64,000 nucleotides of DNA from Holothuria scabra (GCA_037179385.1 CM074193.1:5663547-5727546), one strand, 5' to 3'. Counted from the stretch's first letter, positions 11,283 to 24,360 are shown. Notes: generated from the letters alone by a model not told the origin. Program-made: numbers and translations.

Positions 11283-12790
11283 TCATGATGGAGGGGTGGC
11301 GCCAGCGGGGGGGGGGGGGATGCCCCCCGTCGGGGAAGGTCGTCGGTCTCGTCGGGGAAGCCTAAAATAAGAATAAAAAAATAATAAAAAACCTACAAGG
11401 ACTGCAGTTACTGGATGGGGGATCTTTAACATACTGTATTTTTTGTTTTGAAATGCTATTTTAATGTTTATCGAAATTGATTTTCAATCACTTCTCCTTA
11501 GCTCCTCTTTCCATGTACCTTGTCTTTTCTCTTCCCCCTCCTTCGGGGAAGCTTAAAAATAAACGTAAAGGACTGAAGGTACTGGATCGATGATCATGAA
11601 CTATTTTTTGTTTATGAACTATTTTTCCTTTTGCAATGCTATTTCAATACATATCTCAATCTGTTTTAATCACTCCTTTTTCGCTTCGCTTCCCCTCATC
11701 CCATCTTTAATCGCAAAAGGTCATGCCCCCTTCGTGGAAGTCTGCCCTCCTCCTGTTGTTGAGAAAATCCAATTTCGTCGGGGAGCCTTCATCTATATGC
11801 ACCCGACAAACTGATAGCCTAAAAGATGCAGGTCTGATACACTTCAGATGCCTGGACGATCTTCTTGATTTTTTTTACTAGAAGACCATATTCTTTAAGG
11901 TTACTCACAATTCCGAATTTTCCTTGCAAAAACGGACGAAAGGTTTTTCATGTGCATGCAGTGCCCAATGGTCTGCCATCTGGCCTGCCCCGACAGCCGA
12001 CTTCTAGCAAATGAAAATTGGCCAGGTCGTTTCAGCTACACAAAATTATAAAAATTGTGAGGAATGTCTCCCAAATGACTAAAATTTCATTTATTTGAAG
12101 CCACCTTGTAACGTGACATATTTTCAGACACGTTAGAAGTAAAATCTGTCATAACATTACAACTCTCCAATATAAGCTTCAGATTGTTAAAAGTGGCAAT
12201 GTTTTGTTTAATTTCGGTGAATACTCCGTAAAATAAATGACCAAAGCCAACTCTGTTATTCACCCAAACATTCTATCTAACTTTGCTTCTAAAAGACATA
12301 TCACTTGATAAAAAACCTAGTTTTTGTTATAACCTTACCAAAAGACCGGATTTTCTTCCATTTAATTCCAAAATTTCTCCAATAAAATAAGCTCTTAATT
12401 TTCAAATCTTCTTTCGAAAAAGGAAAAATTTTAGGGCAAACTTCTAGTGTCGTGTAAAAGCCTTAGTACGTAGGCCTATTAAATGAGTAACCCCAAAAGA
12501 TTTTCAGTTGTCACCTATATTAACGTTTTTGATTTTGCCCATATGAAGGTCCGATTCTTCAATAAACACCCCAACTTTTAATTGTACTCACCATCTCAAA
12601 AGCCAAATTTCTTTCAAAAATTTTTAATTTTGCCTTCAAAATATATTCAAGATTTTTAAGTATTTGTTGAAAAGAAAGCCAAAAGTTTCGCGCGCTACGC
12701 TCTCCTCAAAATCTGCTAAGTTGCATCACAACGGGACTAATTCAAAGCTTTTGTGGGGCTTTGAAATGCTTGCCCCCTGTCGGGCGTGGA
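11283..12790 (+). repeat. Inverted pair, arm A (~1.5 kb transposon-like repeat)
   Basis: The segment begins 'gaggggtggcgccagc' with a G-run and 'gccccccgtcggggaag', and ends near 'cctgtcgggcgtggaaatcctgcccc'. The reverse complement of 14790-15790 is a related copy. Shared blocks include 'tcggggaagcct', 'gatcatgaacta', and 'ttgcaaaaacg' followed by 'gtgcatgcag' and 'gccatc'. Two tandem sub-units of about 190 bp restart at 'cggggaagc' (about 11353 and 11543). No protein is encoded. The GGCGCCAG edges recur near 58927, so this is one member of a larger family. Confidence 0.65.
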
Positions 12791-14789
12791 AATCCTGCCC
12801 CACCTCTGTCATGATGTTCACAAAATGAGGACTTAAAGTTTAGAAAAACGTTTTCTTTCTAAGTACTGTTTTTAAATTGTATTTTTCTTAACTGATGAAA
12901 AATAGTTGTAAATAAAACCAAAATTGATCGAACGGATGGATGCATTGGAATTTTTCAATTCTTATTAGCTATTAGCTATATTGCCCTTACACGTCATAAT
13001 TATCCTACAATCGAAGAGATATACTCTAACACAAACTTTCACGCACGGAAAATGTTTGCTCACTCCCATTTAAGAAATTATGCAGTTGCAATTTTGGATT
13101 TGATGGGACTTGAACTGAATTAGGGAGCTCAACGTATACCGGTACTGCTTAAGAAGCTCTTCAAAGGATTCATTTTTTCTCTCAATATCTCTTGACCATT
13201 TTTTTCTTATGGTTCATGAGACTTAAATTGCTGTGATTCATTAACCATTTTTTAACATTATAGCTGCATTATGTTTTGCTTTTATTTTGAAAAATGAAAA
13301 ACTTCTGTAAAGGACCAGAATAGAAAATTCTTAAGCTTCATATGGTTCCCTCGTGCTTTGTTTCACTTACTTCAATTAAAAGACCATTTTTTTATTCCTG
13401 TATGAGCATATGTTTATTGTGCAATTGAAAAGTAAACAAAAAGAAACTTTTTTAATATTAAATTATGTTAAATTAAATTAAAACATGACTGATTCTTCTC
13501 CACATATAATGCAACTGTTGTTCAGGTCTTTTAAACATGAAGTGAGGTGGTTTTGGTGGACCAAACTTATTATTTTATTTTTCACCAACTTTGTGATGTT
13601 TCACTTTTCTTTGTATTCTCCTTATTTAACAAACGATACGAATGTACTCTCTTCTGGAAACGAAATTCATTGACGTTTATGTATGGTGTTGGATTATTTG
13701 AAATTTTAGTTTCATGGTTAACAGATTTTTGAAATTATAAAACAATAAATAATATATAGGATGCTTTGCAAAAGGAAATGTGACATAAATTTTATTAGGT
13801 AACCTTCATTTTCAAAGGTTACCAGTTACACAGCCAACGTGTCTCAGTTCGGTAGGTCTGTTGCCATTGTGGTTCGAACCCGAGGAAACATATCAAAAGA
13901 GTTGAAGTGTTAAATTCTAAGGCAGCTTGAAGCTCTTAACCATGAATTATTACCACCAAACTCAATGAAAAGCAAAATCTTTTAAACTCCAGACTATATT
14001 AAGTTATTTCTTAAAATAAGAGTCGTAAGATGATACTTAAAACGGTTTCATTGCGTCTTTTAACGCATTGGTGGGTGCACGAAGCATGCCCCACCCCGAA
14101 TCGAATTCTGATTAAACTGTTTAATGGAACAAAAACAATGATTTTAGGTAGGTGGTGATCAAGCTCATTCCATACTTCAGTGTTTACGTAAGCACCATGA
14201 GTACTAGACTCATATTCTTCCCAAATTACCAAAATTTTCGCGCTCTCCTCGCGCTTCTATTCGATGTATATATTTATTACAGAGTCGCAAACTAACGGTG
14301 TGATTTGGTTGATTGTTGGTGTACAAAGGCTAATGTGTTAGATAATGAAGGTAAGCAACGTTCAGGAGTGTAAAGTGGGGGAAATTTTTCTGCATTCCTC
14401 TTCATTTAAAAGCTATGTCTAAAGAATCTTGAAAACTTTGTCGGATCACCTGCAGGGTTCAGGTCCCTTCTTAGCGGCATTTATAGAAACCTGAAGGTGC
14501 ATTCATGCGTTGCGGTCTGCACTGTAATTTTTGTGATCCAAAAACCAAAAAAATGATTTCTAAAGCAAAATTTCTACACGCCTGTCACGGATATCTATTC
14601 ATCAGGATTTTTACTGTTTTAATTTATGGCCATTATATTTTAGTGAAATGTAACACGAATTTTTAGACATTTATGCGAAAATAATAGATACATCTCGATC
14701 GACTGTCTTCAGGAGATCACAGTTCAGTTTAGTTCGAACGAATTATAGATAAATTTTAATCGTTTACTATATAAAAAAATTTTCAAATC
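12791..14789. other. Spacer between the inverted arms
   Basis: AT-rich sequence with poly-pyrimidine stretches and no coding evidence. Overlapping frames at 13485-13732 are low-complexity. The only structured piece is the tRNA-like segment at 13838-13898. Confidence 0.5.
13838..13898 (+). repeat. tRNA-like SINE head (degenerate)
   Basis: The sequence 'gtgtctcagttcggtaggtc' resembles a pol III A box (GTGGCTCAGTTGGTAGAGC), and 'ggttcgaaccc' 24 bases later is a near-perfect B box. The anticodon arm is too short for an intact tRNA, so this is a tRNA-derived SINE head or a relic tRNA pseudogene. Confidence 0.5.
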
Positions 14790-15790
14790 GGGGTGGCGCC
14801 AGAATTTGTCCGACAGGGGAGGTGCAGAATGTTAAAGCCTCGGCCAAAACGATAAGTTAGGCCGGGTGGGTCGTGACTTGGTATTACGCCCGCCGACATT
14901 TTTGGCTTTCTTTTTTGCAAATATTTAAAAGACATTTTCAAACTACTGTTTTATCATCACAGACATTTTCAAACTACTGTTTTTCAATATGTGTAACTGA
15001 AAACGGCCTGACGGTTTTTCATTACCGCTCGAATTCGCCTGTCGAGGCAAGACGGATGGCAAACAATTGGGCCCTGCATGCACCTGAGCAACCTCGTTTT
15101 TGCAAGGAAAATTGGGACCTGTGAGAGCCTCCTTGAAGAATATGGTTGTCTAGTAAGCAAAATGAAGAAGATGGGCTCTGCGGAACTGAAGTTTATCGGC
15201 CTTACGTCTTTAATCGTGTTCTTGTAGATGAAAGCTCCCCAACAAAATTAGATCTTCTCAAAGTCAGGGGACAGTCTTCCTCAACAGGGGCATGGCCCCT
15301 GGTCCTCCGCTAGCGCCACCCTTTAAACGTCTGTACTTGGAACTTCGATTCTGATATGTATTAAAATAGCGTTACAACTTACAAAAGAAAAAAGTAGTTC
15401 ATGATCATCCATCGAGTAACTTCAGTCCTTTACTTTTTTTTTTCATTTTTAAGGTCTCCCCGAAAAAATCGCCGTCCTTCCCCAAAGGAGCTGGGAGGGG
15501 GGATGGGACAAGCTACTGTGGAATGAGGTATAACAGAACTAAGAAAAAGTAATTGATAATCGATTCCGATATGTATTAAAATAACGTAACAAAAGAAAAA
15601 TATGTTCAAGATCACCTATCCAGTAACTTTAAGTCTTTTTAGGGTTTTTTATTTTTCTTTTTCTTTATCAATTTTCATAATTTTGTAGGCTTCCCCGACG
15701 AAACCGCCGACCTTTGACGACGGGGGAGGGGATTGAGGGCAGTGTTGCCCGACGGGGGGCATGGCTCTCCCCTCCCCCTCCTCCAACGCT
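14790..15790 (-). repeat. Inverted pair, arm B
   Basis: This is the reverse-orientation relative of 11283-12790. It is about 0.5 kb shorter, with the missing part on the side corresponding to 12080-12790. On the minus strand it opens with 'gccccccgtcgggcaac' and 'tttcgtcggggaagcct' and closes near 14800 with 'cctgtcggacaaattctggc'. A 26-bp direct duplication ('cattttcaaactactgttt') lies at 14933-14985. Open frames in it are not shared with arm A, so none is taken as coding. Confidence 0.65.
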
Positions 15791-17377
15791 GGATCCACCC
15801 TTGTCTCAAATTAGGCCTTCTTTATTGCATTGCTCTAGAAAAAAAAAAACTTTACTTAGTTTCTTGTGCAATCTGGAAAATATTCAACTTGAGGTTAGTC
15901 AATTTGAGTGCTGTTCATTCTGTTAGTTCGTCAGATAGCCTACTCTAAAGTTAGTCTACTGCCGATGACAGTGCAGTACGTTGTCTTCAATTGATTGTAT
16001 ACATTATTTTACGGGAAGTGATAAATCGCGCCCCTCTGGCAACCACTTCATATTAATGAGTTGACACGTCAAATTTAAATATTCATATCATGTCTTACAG
16101 GCGAACAGCTCACAGCGACGTAAATAGAAACTAAGTTCGAAGTGTGACTCATGATGATAATAACATATTTCACAGTTCTTGTTCGCGATCGACGGCTGAA
16201 TCTGGGTTTGACAGGAGCCAAACGGTGTATGGTAATTGTCAAATTGCTTTGATTTTGGAAGAAACTATCAAACTGTAACAGCACTAACTCAGATAAGGCA
16301 TTCTACTGTATATGTAGTGACTGCTCTGGAACTACAACTATCCATACAGTGGCACAACTGATATGTGGATAATCGTGAATAATCGTAATATAGCTTCTTC
16401 GGGAAGGAGTGTAAGTTTTGGTTTCGCCGAACGGCCCTTTGCCAGAGGGTCGGGAGTACTTTAGAAAAGGAATGGAGAAGAATTTGACCCAACTGAAATT
16501 CCATGACACCGACCATGTACCCTAGATAGGATATATCTCCATTGGCGTGCGAGCTAGGGATTGGTGGCAAGGGGGCAGTCTGACCCTCTCACCCCCCCCC
16601 CCCCCCCCCCGTCTCTAAAAAATCCACACATTCTAGAATGTGGCGGGAAATTGGAAAAATTAGGACAGGGGTTTGCAAAAAATCGTACAATCAATGGAGT
16701 TTTAAAAAATGGCATAGTTTTTCCGAAAATTCCTTTACGTGCCCGCAATTTGAAAAAAAAACCCGCCATAAATCGCGGTACTAGAATTCATGAAAAGTAA
16801 AGATTCCAAAAATTTTCTACACATCCGGGCAGCGCAAAAGTATTATTCGTGAGCCTACTAGTTTTTACTTCACCCTTTTTCACAACACGATACCCGAAAT
16901 GGTAGAATATCCATTTTTCTTTCAAGCTTTTACCCGAAAACACAAAAGTAAATAATCATAATCAGGCCAGGGTGACATATTTCACAATGATCAAAGAGAT
17001 ATAAAATCGGGACACATTTGGGAAGCCTATCGCCTAAAATCTCAGGCTTACTTTTAACAGTATCAATTCTCTTAGACTTCTTACCACTGGCGTGGACAAA
17101 GGGGCCATGACCCCCCCTGTTCATGCCCGCAAAATAAAAAAATGAATGAATTATAAAGAAATAAATTACGTAAGAAAAAGGTACTTTAGTCACCTTGGCC
17201 GAGACTGGCCCCCGCCACTTGAAGGGTCAGAGTGTTTAATTAGTATACATATTCCAGGGTTCGTTCCGCATTTCTGTTGATGTCCAACGGTGCACGCACG
17301 CTGAATGCGAACACTTTTTCAATAGACTCAATCAGTGTTACAACAAATGCCATCACGGCTGGGCGTCAAAACAGTTG
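15791..17377. other. Intergenic, repeat remnants
   Basis: No gene is visible. A 19-base C-run at 16592-16610 marks a transposon-like edge. A segment at about 16018-16062 ('cgcccctctggcaaccactt') has an inverted relative at about 23119-23163. Another transposon-like terminus, 'ccactggcgtggacaaagg', is at about 17086. The minus-strand frames at 16289-16570 overlap in two frames and are not recognisable. Confidence 0.45.
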
Positions 17378-17655
17378 GTAAGGCGCGCTCACTGAGCTCT
17401 ATGCTATATAGAGGCTTTGCAATTGCGTCACGGAACCGACATGCTGGAGGACATTCATGCCAAATACACGTGGCTTTGTGCCGAACGCACTGCACAGTGT
17501 GTACTGTGATATGCACGGTGTGTAAAAATTCAACGAGCAAGCGCGTCCCGTATGGTTTACTACGTAGTTACATGTACTCCAACATGGCCGTCGGTGAGTA
17601 TTATGACGTCATGTGAAAAGCCTCTATAGCTCACTAGTGGGCGCGCTTACACTGT
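17378..17655. mobile_element. MITE with ~35-bp imperfect inverted ends
   Basis: The left end 'gtaaggcgcgctcactgag' followed by 'tatagaggcttt' pairs with the right end, whose reverse complement reads 'gtgtaagcgcgcccactag...ctatagaggctttt'. The element is about 278 bp, relatively GC-rich, contains 'gacgtca', and has no open frame shared between strands. The structure supports a MITE. The target duplication could not be fixed, so the superfamily is open. Confidence 0.6.
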
Positions 17656-18022
17656 CGTCACGGTCACAATGGACACTAGGTTCCAGTTTGTCTACTCTCT
17701 GCGTGCAACCGCGCAAGCGTTAACACGCGCAACACCAAATGTACACCCATGTTTTCTTGCTCTATGCCAACCAATGCGGTCCACCGTGTTGTCATCTATC
17801 CTGAGACAAATACGGGCAGTGGTTTAAAAGAAAATCAGGTAATTCGGGTCATAGCGACAGTGTGAGAATGTCTTCCCATTAGCTTGGAATTCATTTAAAA
17901 CCCATCTCGTAATTTGACATTTTCAACAGTTTTACTAATAGAAGTAAAATCATTTATTGTCGGAAGTTCGTGCAGTCACATACATAATTTCATCAATGCA
18001 ACACGGTAGATATTTAACGAGT

Positions 18023-18810
18023 ATCTAAGCGGAACGCCACCATTAATTGGCGCGAAGCGTACAGAAAATTTTGAAATATCCTACCCCTCATACAGATGAA
18101 AATGACATTTTCCGGGCTTTAAGGGGGGGATGTAAGCAGTCGCTATTTTGAGTTTCCACTTGCAAAAAATGTTCACTTGAAACTTAAATTCTATTCTGCT
18201 TTGAAGCGGTCTAAGTGGAGCACCACCAAACGTTGGGGCGAAACGTACAGGAAATTTTTGAAAAATTTGACCCTTCAGACAGTCAAAAATTTCATTTCCT
18301 ATGCTTATAGGGGGGTCTAAGCAGTCGCTATTTCGATGTTCCGTTCGCAAAAAATGTTCACCTGAAATAAAATTCCACTAGGAAGGCTTCCTAAGGGGAG
18401 CTTCCCCACTGGTTGGTGCGGAGCGAACAGAAAATTTTGAAAAATCAGACCCCTGGCTTACACTCTAAAATCAAAAGAGTGAACTTATTCACTCTTTGAT
18501 CGAGTGAAAAATGTAAATTCACTCCATTAAAGTGATAATTCACTCCAAGGGGGGTGAAGTTCCCTCCAAAAAGAGTGAAGTTCACTCCAAAAAGATTTAA
18601 ATTCCCTTAAAACGAGTGAAGTTTCATTCTTGATGGAGTGCCCACGGTGATCGCTTTTAAAAAAAAGAGCGATCATTGCAGGCACTCGTTTTGGAGTGAA
18701 TTATCACTCTAATGGAGTGAATTTACATTTTTCACTCTTTCAAATGGTGAATAAGTTCACTATTTTGATTTTAGAGTGTACAAGGGGATCTAAGCAGTCG
18801 CTATTTGATC
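18023..18810 (+). repeat. ~185-bp minisatellite (18 kb copy), interrupted
   Basis: Units begin at 18023, 18210 and 18390 (periods 187 and 180) with forms of 'tctaagcggagcgccaccat', followed by 'ggttggcgcggagcgtacag', 'gaaaattttgaaa' and 'ccctcagatgg'. The third unit is interrupted at 18459 by a fold-back MITE and resumes at 18781 with 'ggggatctaagcagtcgcta'. Related pairs of units occur at 42898-43245 and 57839-58120, both inside hAT-type elements, so this array is probably the interior of a third, less clearly bounded copy. A matching right-hand terminus ('ccccgtctcgtacaccactg') lies at about 20090-20113. Confidence 0.75.
18461..18778. mobile_element. Fold-back MITE, 318 bp, TA target site
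   Basis: The two ends are near-perfect inverted repeats of about 90 bp. They begin 'cactctaaaatcaaaa' and carry repeated 'gagtga'/'tcactc' words. The reverse complement of the right end differs from the left at only a handful of positions. A second, inner inverted pair ('ggtgatcgctttt' and 'agagcgatcattgc') sits in the centre. The element is bordered by TA on both sides (18459-18460 and 18779-18780) and splits a minisatellite unit, so its limits are clear. A TA duplication fits a Tc1/mariner-type origin. There is no coding capacity. Confidence 0.85.
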
Positions 18811-21800
18811 AGAAAATTACCAGATAAAATGTATCACTACCAATCGATGAAATGGTCCTGCATATTTTCGGGGGAAAACTGCAAAACGGAATGGAAAACA
18901 TGGTAATGAATTTTACTCTTTTGGTATTGGGACTAAAATTCAATGTATATTGATAAAGTTGTGCGACAGTCCGAACTTCCGACTATATACATGATTTAAC
19001 CTTTTGAAAAATTTAACATTACAAGGTGTTTTTTAAGCAGAATTATGGGAAGACATTCTCACTCTACATCATTAAAGTGTCAAAAAAACAAATTACCCGA
19101 TTTTCATTTCCTTTGCCCGTGGTTGTAGAGAAGGATAGATGACAAACTCTTGGGCACTTGAACACCCTCCTGTCTGTCCATTGAATTAATTTGTCAATTG
19201 AAAACGTCCCAGCATTTTTCAACCATTGCCGGAATATTTGACCATTTTGGGCAGTTTTGCAAAACTACAGTATTAAGTGGGGATGATGAAAACCTTTTTC
19301 ACATTCTGCCCAAATGTGTCGCAGATCTTTGTTATTTTCCATGAAAATTTTACTTTAAATATAGCGTTTTCTGTTTTGCGGCAAAGGTTTGAAGCTATTA
19401 AAATAATCGGCGACACTGTAAAAAATGGTACAAAATCGCTGTAAATTTACAGAACATAACGATTACATAAAAGTTCTGGTAATAAGTTTCCAGAACTTTT
19501 CTGTTATCCTTATTTATCTCTTTATTTTTTGTACTTGTAAATCTATAGTAATTGTTTACAGTGCATTTAGGGTATTTTTAAGAAGGGCAATTGAGGGCAA
19601 TCTAAAGAAGGCTCAAGAATGATTGTTTCTTTTAACTGTTTAAGCCATAGGCTTCCCAAATGTGTGTCGATTTTTTTTTTTATGTTTGATTTTTCGTTAC
19701 AGTGTTACCCTAACTATGATACTTTCTATTTTCGGGCAAATGCTTGAAAAATTTGGATTTTCGACAATTTCGGGCATTGTATTGTGATTATCTGTGAAGT
19801 AAAAGTCACGAAAAATAGCTTTTTGCGGTGTCCGAAGGTGTAGCAATTTTTTTGAATCTTGACTTGGTTTTTCATGAAAATATTTTTGGAGACTATATGA
19901 CGTTTCTGTCCAATTTTAAAGGCATATCTTTTCAAGATTTCGGTCACATTTAGGAATATTCTGAAAAAAAAAAAAAACCATCACATTTTAACAAAATTTA
20001 AGAGCTGTCCGAATTTTTTTCAAAATTCCTGCCCTAATTTTCCCCAAATTCCTGTCCGATTTTACGGAAATTTGGGATAGTCTTCCCCCTGCCCCGTCTC
20101 GTACACCACTGGGTATGTCCACTCTACCCAAGATCTAAGTGAGGTCCTATGAGGTAATAGTGGTAAGGTTGCAACCCTTGAGACTGCATTGACCCAACAT
20201 GGGTTTGGTTGTTGCACTGGCCAATGACTGGCAGCAATGACCGTGCAAAGTGCGAATTCCTTCCAACAACATTTGACTATAGTTTTGGAACAAATTTGTG
20301 AACCCCCAGGAATTGAAAGAATCCTACAGTTGAATAGAAACAGGCTAGACGCTAGGAGCAAACTGATCCACACCAAGGTAGCCAATTTCAGCCACTCCAA
20401 ATCTGCTAGAAAATTATTTATCCAGGAACTCGACGAGTAAAAATTCAAGAGATTCCGAAGATATGAAGCTTGTTACAGTCTCCCCGAATTTATTCCGAAA
20501 TTCAGAATGGGGCACAATTGCAGAATACTCTGCCGCTGCGTGGATCTATCGCAAGTGCATCTATGTCATATAGTAGTCGGGTAGCCCGGATTGAATATTA
20601 TCATCGACCAGTATGAATTTAATTTTTTCTCAGGTCGCCAGTGGGGGGCTGCTGGGGGATGGGCGATCCAGTGGGGACTCGAGCCCCCGAGCCCCCCTTC
20701 GTAGCTACGCCACAGTATCTGACCAAGAATACGATGCACTGTAAATTCACATTTGAGATCGCAGTAGCTTTCAAAGTCTTTCCCTTGGTGAACTTTACCA
20801 CTTTATTGTCATGTGCATGGTAGATAAACATTGTTAAAAACTTTGTGTTATCATTTATTTTATTAGTAGCATTGAGATTCAGTCTCCACTCCCTCGGGAT
20901 AGCAGAATTTTTCCGTAATATAATGTATAAGGAAAAATACTGGTTAAATTACATTTATGGCAGAAAACATTTTAATATGCACTTAGTCGACTCTCTCATT
21001 AAAAAAAATTAATTTTGTCACTTTTCTACATGTCCCGAAATTGACCAATTTTCCCGAATTCCTCGTAATTACCTGGAAAGGAATGGGACTGCAACTGATA
21101 ACATAATTTACATTTGCATACAGTTTGAACTTCCATTATCGATGGTGCGCTATAGCCTATGGACATTTTCACGGTTCCTTTGTTTTTCCATGACGAGTGT
21201 ATGATAACATTAACGAGGATTTCCGTTGTTTAAAAAACTGCACATCTGATAAACCCAAATAGCAAATGGATCGTAAGAAAAAGTTTTGTGTTCTACATAA
21301 GGCGTGGTCCGAAATAGGTTTGAGACCTTTGATATCATTCTACTGACATTTTATCGGAAAACTTGAAACTGTGTGCTCTAAATTGCTATTAGTTAAAAAC
21401 AATTATAATTACATAGTTTGAAAATTATAAGATAATGGAACATTATGTAGAAACAAGTAGGCTAAATGATCTATTTAGTGAAAGTAAAAAAAAAAAATCA
21501 GCTTTGGAAAATTTTAGGGGGGGTGTGGGTGGCGCGCCGGGTGCGCCCCGCCTAAATCCGCCACTGATGTAAAGTAGCGTTAGTACGGGCCGGATCTTGT
21601 GTAGCCGGAAACAGAAAAAAAAAAAAAACGGATGAGAGTTCCAATTAATTTTCAAATTGGTTTATTAATTCGTTGATTGAATTCCAAATAGATCAAGTTT
21701 GACTCGGCCGGCAAAATAATTATTAAAATTTAACTATATACATGGTGATTGCATGCTTCTGCTTCGAGCTCTCTTGCACGAGTTCCAAAAAAAAGGGAGC

Positions 21801-22411
21801 GGCAGGCTCTGAGCTTGCAAACCTCATGGGAGATCGGAACACATGTAGTCCCCTGATTGGTTAAGAGTTGTGACGCACCAAATTAAATCAATATTAATGA
21901 ATGTTCTGATCTAAAAGACCAACGAGGAGGCTGTAGAGGGTGAAATTGGCCACACCTTGAAAATATGGGATACGGCGTAAACGTTGAACTAGAACGAAGA
22001 AGACGTTCACCGGTAACACGTGACCGGAAACAGTAAGGGCCCTGGGAATCTAGGAAAAAAGGAAGGGAGAATTGCTCGTAAACAACAAGATGGCGTCTAT
22101 GTTAAAGGTCAGGGAAGGTGCACCATGCTACATGACAATAAGCTCTTACAACACCATGACAAAATGATGCAGCCATTTTTCTCTTGTGTACTATCCGCGT
22201 GAGTTGCTATGGTATTTTCCTATGCGCAAGTAAAGATTTTTGAAAGCTTGAATAATGTAATGACCAAAGGGCAGTCCAGTTATTTCTCGGTCTTTGCATT
22301 TTCTCTTGGCATTTCATTTGAATTTCAACTTTTCTCACGTGCTCGTGTTTATTAGAAATTTAAAGACAGTGCCCCGACGTGTAATGCTTTTTTTCGATAT
22401 AGGCTACTTAG
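18811..22411. other. Intergenic, transposon-derived
   Basis: I support no gene here. The segment 19720-20110 is the diverged right flank of an element ending 'gtacaccactg'. The plus-strand frame 20237-20440 (67 residues, with LEQICEPPGIERILQLN) is the only one that reads like a normal protein; I do not recognise it, and stops surround it. Other transposon-like termini lie at about 20636-20712 ('gtagctacgccac') and 21520-21566 ('aatccgccactga'). Confidence 0.45.
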
Positions 22412-22718
22412 TTAAAGGCATATTTTCATCATCCCAAACTGTCTCAAGTCTCCCAACCTACTTACTTCTAGCCCCTCCCACATTTATCTAAAACTCATCT
22501 TTATCCAGACACAATCCTAGTTTATTGCTTCATGGCTTGTCCCAGTGGCCATACAAGTCCATAATGTGTAATCAAGACACTCTCAGTGCCCATGCTGTGT
22601 AATTTAGCTATGATGCATTGTTTGAATATGATGCCAATCAGAGAGCTGTACCAATTGAGAGTTTTGATATATTTATACTGAAAGTGTAGTTTAGGGTGAC
22701 GAATGGCTGCCCCTTTAA
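22412..22718 (+). mobile_element. TTAA-type MITE, copy B
   Basis: This 307-bp element begins TTAAAGG at 22412 and ends CCTTTAA at 22718, so TTAA stands at both edges as a likely target duplication. Interior blocks ('agtttattgcttcatgg', 'acactctcagtgcc', 'catgctgtgtaat', 'agagagctgtaccaatt', 'gtgtagttt') match the other three copies. The reading frames on both strands in this interval are by-products of the element. Confidence 0.8.
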
Positions 22719-24039
22719 TAAGCCCTTCTACAGGAACTTTGTTTTCCAGGAGGCTACAATTTTGCACGGTACGTGTTGTATAGCTGTGCACGCAGTAACA
22801 CCCTTGTTCGGTCAATACGTAGTACCTTCTGAAAGTGATTCGAAAGGAGAAATTTTGTGGGTTCAAAGTTGTTTACAAGGGGAACACATAACGTTGCAAA
22901 CAACGTGATAGTATGTTTATCAACTTTGCAGTTCGTCCAATACTGTTTTTCACAAATTCCCTAGAATAGATTCCTATAAGTCGCAAGATCAAGCTCTAAC
23001 TAGCGTGTTACGTTGTGCAACACGCGCAAATATTCCCAAGATCATAGGGAACTTTCCAAACGCCCTTATGCTACCTCGTTTATGAATATTGAACTCCTTG
23101 TGACGTTAGTGTGTCGTCTGGGTCATTAATATGAAGTGGTTGCCAGAGGGGTGCGATTTATCACCTCCCATTTTTCTTACCTTCTCATAAGTCATAACGA
23201 GCATCGCCTGAAGTTTGCCTTGTCTGGGTCTATGGGAAAGGGTGACACATAGGCTAATCAGCAAGTTTTTCCGCATGCGTATAATGACTGTACGTGTCAA
23301 AGGTCACATAAATGTACGTAAACAATCGTGGCAAATTTCGATTTGCTCAACACCTCAAGGATAGATGCGTCTGGAAAAACGAGACAAGTAACTTACTCAG
23401 TTTAATGCAGACCGGTTTTGCAATTTCTCAGCAATGCTTTAGTTCCTCGTTTTATTACACAACGTAATATTTTGCACATTTCAATATCAGGTAAGAGACA
23501 TTTCAGAAGCCCTCAGAGTTCAGTTACCAAAGGGAACGCACCGGTTCCGCGAATGCTGATGTTAGCTTTGCAATAGCTTACTGCCTAGTATAGGCCTATA
23601 GCTGCATGGGCATAACCTTAATTAGTAGTGTTATTATGAAGCGACGTCAAAGGCAATGTGCAGTGTGTATGTCTTTTGTTGAATGCTCTTGGTGGGTTCA
23701 TCAACGATGATAATAGTGATATAGCCTAGGCATTGAACTACATTATGTAGGCCTAGCCTAGCTACATGGTTATTTTCAGACGACATTTTCTTAAAGTTGT
23801 ATAGCCTAGCTAATGATAGGCCTAACTTAGTATTTAATGCAACTTATAGTACAACCTAGGCCTTGCCTAGGCCACTGGTCTAGGGTATTCCAAGCCTGGG
23901 CCTGTTCATTAGTCCTAGGCTCAGCCAAGGCCTAGGCGTATATGAATAAACCTAATGAATATTATGCCAAAGTAACCAAGAATTCTGAGTATCCTAAGAA
24001 AAATTTCCTGATCTTCTTCAAAATTGAAAACAATTGAAT
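22719..24039. other. Intergenic; CCTAGG-rich tract at the right end
   Basis: No gene is recognised. From about 23720 to 23945 the sequence is dense in overlapping CCTAGG, GGCCTAG and AGGCCT palindromes (for example 'gtaggcctagcctagctac' and 'ccaaggcctaggcg'). It leads into the 5' region of the plus-strand LINE, where related words recur, so part of it may belong to the element's 5' UTR or promoter. Confidence 0.45.
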
Positions 24040-24360
24040 TGTTTACGCGGTGTGTTCAACAAGTGTTCCTAAATTGCTCGTGATTTTGCAGGATTTTTGC
24101 AGGATTTTTCGAAGTTTGCTTTCATTTATTTGTACTGTTCTGTCTTTGTTCTGTCTGAATTCATTTCGTTTTTCTTTCTGTGTTGTCACTTGTTGTTTGT
24201 AATTTGTTGTGTTGGAGTTTTTCATCGTTTTTTTTCCAGCTGTCGCTTTGGTCAGGTATTTGTATTTTGTGTTTGTATCCTATCCTAGCCTTAGTGTGCA
24301 TTCTTCCTTTAGCCTAACCACCTTGGTCTGTAAAAACTGACCAGGCCTACTGTGTAACGT

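Noticed and set aside
13838..13898. Possible tRNA gene
   Set aside because: A- and B-box-like words are present, but there is no room for a complete anticodon arm and no acceptor-stem pairing, so it is kept as a SINE or relic.
20062..20448. 128-codon minus-strand open frame
   Set aside because: It overlaps an equally plausible plus-strand frame, has no motif I recognise, and lies in transposon-derived sequence.
22522..22866. 114-codon minus-strand open frame
   Set aside because: Most of it is inside MITE copy B, and the other copies lack the frame.
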